Assembly (NCBI GenBank): GCA_021297975.1
Contig: JAJTHO010000092.1
Coordinates: 1-6,206 of the forward strand
Source: Alphaproteobacteria bacterium
Lineage (GTDB): Bacteria; Pseudomonadota; Alphaproteobacteria; JAJTHO01
Direction: 5' to 3'
Length of the DNA: 6,206 nucleotides
Part shown: in pieces, positions 4,772 to 6,206 of the stretch
How positions within the stretch are numbered: position 1 is the stretch's first letter
Layout: each line of letters begins with the position of its first letter
The notes under the pieces: generated by a model
Told to the model about the DNA's origin: nothing
What the model saw: the letters and a program-made list of their open reading frames with translations, nothing else
Database searches by the model: none
Program-made: the position numbers and the translations under genes

Positions 4772-5068
4772 ATGGCTAAAAAACCACTTCACCCCGGCTT
4801 TTTCGTTGCCGATTATCTGGATGAATACGGCCTCCGCCCGGCGGATTTGGCGGGCGCTATCGGCGTGAGTCGCAGCGTGGTAAGTGATCTTATCCATGGT
4901 CGCCGTGCGCTGAGCACAGAAATGGCGGTGCGTTTGGGCGCTTTTTTTGGCGGTGGGGCGCGGTTGTGGCTGGCAATACAACAAGACTATGAGCTCGATA
5001 AGCTCGGCACGCGCAAACAACAGATTGAAAAAGCAGTACGTCCAGTAGCGGAGTTAGTACCAGCGTAA
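4772..5068 (+). CDS. higA: HigA-family antitoxin, XRE-type HTH
   Basis: A 98-residue HigA antitoxin. It begins with the family signature HPGFFVADYLDEYGL (7-21), here with FF where many homologs have an acidic or isoleucine pair. The helix-turn-helix follows: RPADLAGAIGVSRSVVSDLI (22-41), with GVSRSVVSDLIHGRRALS as turn, recognition helix and wing. Then AVRLGAFFG and WLAIQQDYEL (66-75), matching the conserved WLNLQxxYDL of HigA. The C-terminal tail is charged. The protein binds and blocks HigB and represses the operon, probably at 4415-4432 and/or 4742-4751. The 57-base gap after higB holds its own extended -10 promoter. The stop at 5066-5068 lies three bases from the leuB stop on the other strand, so the two transcripts must run into each other. 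Confidence 0.9.
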   Translation: MAKKPLHPGFFVADYLDEYGLRPADLAGAIGVSRSVVSDLIHGRRALSTEMAVRLGAFFGGGARLWLAIQQDYELDKLGTRKQQIEKAVRPVAELVPA

Positions 5069-5071
5069 ACG

Positions 5072-6172
5072 CTACGCTAAAATCTTCAGCAGCTCATCCG
5101 TCAATTGCGTCGTGCTGCACAGTTTGCCGCCCTCGCTCATGATGTCCCCGGTGCGGTAGCCTGCCTCAAGCAGCCGCAGAACACCCGTCTCCAGTCGCTC
5201 TGCCAGCGCCGCCTGATGCAGTGAATAGCGCAGGCACATCGCAAACGACATAATGGTTGCCAGCGGATTGGCCTTATTCTGCCCGGCGATATCGGGGGCT
5301 GAGCCGTGCACCGGCTCATACAGCGCGAGGCGCTTGCCGGTTTTCGCGTCCACCGCCCCTAAGGATGCCGAGGGCAGCATTCCTAGAGACCCCGTCAGCA
5401 TCGCCGCGCAATCGGACAGCAAATCGCCAAAAAGATTATCGGTGACAATCACATCAAACTGCTTCGGCGCGCGCACGAGTTGCATGGCGCAATTATCGGC
5501 ATACATGTGCGACAGCGCCACATCGGGGTATTCCGCCGCGCCGATGCGGGTGACAACCTTGCGCCAGAGCAGGCCGGATTCCATGACGTTGGCCTTTTCC
5601 ACGCTGCACAGGCGCTTGCCCCGGAGGCGCGCCAAATCAAAGGCAACGCGGGCGACGCGCTCAATTTCCGAGGTGGTGTAGACTTGTGTGTTAACGCCGC
5701 GCTCTTGCCCATCGGGCAGTGTTTCTATGCCGCGCGGCTCACCAAAATACACCCCGCCGGTGAGTTCGCGGACAATCAGGATGTCTAGCCCCGCAACCAG
5801 CTCCTGCTTCAGGCTAGACGCCGCCGCCAGCGGCGCAAACACCGTTGCCGGGCGGAGGTTTGCGAACAGCTCCATGTCTTTACGCAGGCGCAGCAGGCCG
5901 CGTTCGGGTTTTTTATCAAAGGGCAGATCGTCCCACTGCGTCCCGCCCACCGCGCCAAACAGCACAGCATCGGCCTTTTTAGCTAGCGCCAGCGTGTGAT
6001 CGGCCAGCGGCGTGCCGTAGCGGTCATAGGCCGTGCCGCCGACATCGTCTTCCGTGATGGTAAACGTCAAACCGCCCGCTTTCGCCGCCCAATCAACGAT
6101 ACGGCGGGTTTCGCGCATGCATTCCTGGCCAATGCCATCACCGGGGAGAATCAGAAGGGAGTATGCGCTCAT
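5072..6172 (-). CDS. leuB: 3-isopropylmalate dehydrogenase
   Basis: LeuB, a cytosolic homodimer that oxidises and decarboxylates 3-isopropylmalate with NAD+, the third step of leucine synthesis. At 366 residues it is full length. Visible motifs: LPGDGIGQE at 9-17; the substrate arginines R97 (RLRKD), R107 (NLRP) and R135 (RELTGG); Y142 in GGVYFGE; K193 in SVEKANV; D226 in YADNCAM; D250 and D254 in DNLFGDLLSD (245-254), metal ligands within the dehydrogenase family signature that ends GSLGM; and the NAD-binding YEPVHGSAPDIAG (285-297) and ANPLATIMS. No key residue is missing. ATG 6172 has a modest AGG ribosome binding site five bases upstream. In many alphaproteobacteria leuB follows leuC and leuD; the upstream side here is cut by the window edge, but a promoter-like palindromic region lies immediately before it. 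The gene converges on higA with a 3-base gap. Confidence 0.97.
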   Translation of the reverse strand: MSAYSLLILPGDGIGQECMRETRRIVDWAAKAGGLTFTITEDDVGGTAYDRYGTPLADHTLALAKKADAVLFGAVGGTQWDDLPFDKKPERGLLRLRKDMELFANLRPATVFAPLAAASSLKQELVAGLDILIVRELTGGVYFGEPRGIETLPDGQERGVNTQVYTTSEIERVARVAFDLARLRGKRLCSVEKANVMESGLLWRKVVTRIGAAEYPDVALSHMYADNCAMQLVRAPKQFDVIVTDNLFGDLLSDCAAMLTGSLGMLPSASLGAVDAKTGKRLALYEPVHGSAPDIAGQNKANPLATIMSFAMCLRYSLHQAALAERLETGVLRLLEAGYRTGDIMSEGGKLCSTTQLTDELLKILA

Positions 6173-6183
6173 AGAAACCTAAT

Positions 6184-6201
6184 ATGTTATAACATGTTAT
6201 A
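6184..6201 (-). promoter_or_regulatory. Overlapping palindromes and -10-like boxes before leuB
   Basis: Two perfect palindromes overlap here: ATGTTATAACAT (6184-6195) and TATAACATGTTATA (6188-6201). Equivalently, ATGTTATA is repeated with a 10-base period (6184 and 6194). Read on the - strand this gives two TATAAC -10-like boxes, at 6201-6196 and 6191-6186. Transcription would start near 6189 or 6179, leaving a leader of about 17 or 7 bases. The symmetry suggests a repressor or activator site over the promoter. The window ends too soon to look for a -35. Confidence 0.4.
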
Positions 6202-6206
6202 TTTTG

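Noticed and set aside
1..6206. CRISPR array, insertion sequence ends or integrase
   Set aside because: No regularly spaced repeats, no transposase or recombinase frame, and no paired terminal inverted repeats were seen.

Overview
The window looks like a stretch of an alphaproteobacterial chromosome. The evidence is protein-level resemblance: the aminotransferase and LeuB read like alphaproteobacterial versions, and the toxin-antitoxin types are common there. This is inference; no search was run. Base composition is uneven. The first gene is AT-rich (about 38-40% GC in two 60-base lines I counted), while the glycosyltransferase and leuB are GC-rich (single lines reach 67-77%). The window therefore looks like core genes with accessory cargo between them.

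Layout. 78/87-809 (+): a protein of unknown function. 851-2071 (+): a class I/II PLP aminotransferase of the AlaC type. 2119-2721 (+): a small Fe(II)/2-oxoglutarate dioxygenase. 2718-3533 (-): a family 2 glycosyltransferase, overlapping the dioxygenase tail-to-tail by 4 bases. 3534-3801: a gene-poor gap whose bases 3596-3759 can fold into one long rod-like RNA, with an operator/promoter for the next operon at its right end. 3802-4340 (+): a ribbon-helix-helix antitoxin and a RelE/ParE-type toxin joined by a GTGA overlap. 4436-5068 (+): a second toxin-antitoxin pair in reverse order, HigB toxin then HigA antitoxin. 5072-6172 (-): leuB (3-isopropylmalate dehydrogenase), ending 3 bases from higA, with overlapping AT-rich palindromes just upstream of its start.

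How the genes relate. I see no single pathway. LeuB (leucine synthesis) and the aminotransferase are housekeeping metabolism. The glycosyltransferase probably serves surface polysaccharide assembly. The two tandem toxin-antitoxin modules form a small addiction island between the glycosyltransferase and leuB. Both antitoxin genes carry a good -10 box so close to the ATG that their transcripts should be leaderless or nearly so, and each has a palindrome by its promoter, as expected for autoregulation.

The least explained items are the rod-like RNA candidate at 3596-3759 (6S-like in outline, identity and strand unproven), the unknown AT-rich gene at the left, and the inverted repeat covering the higB ribosome binding site.
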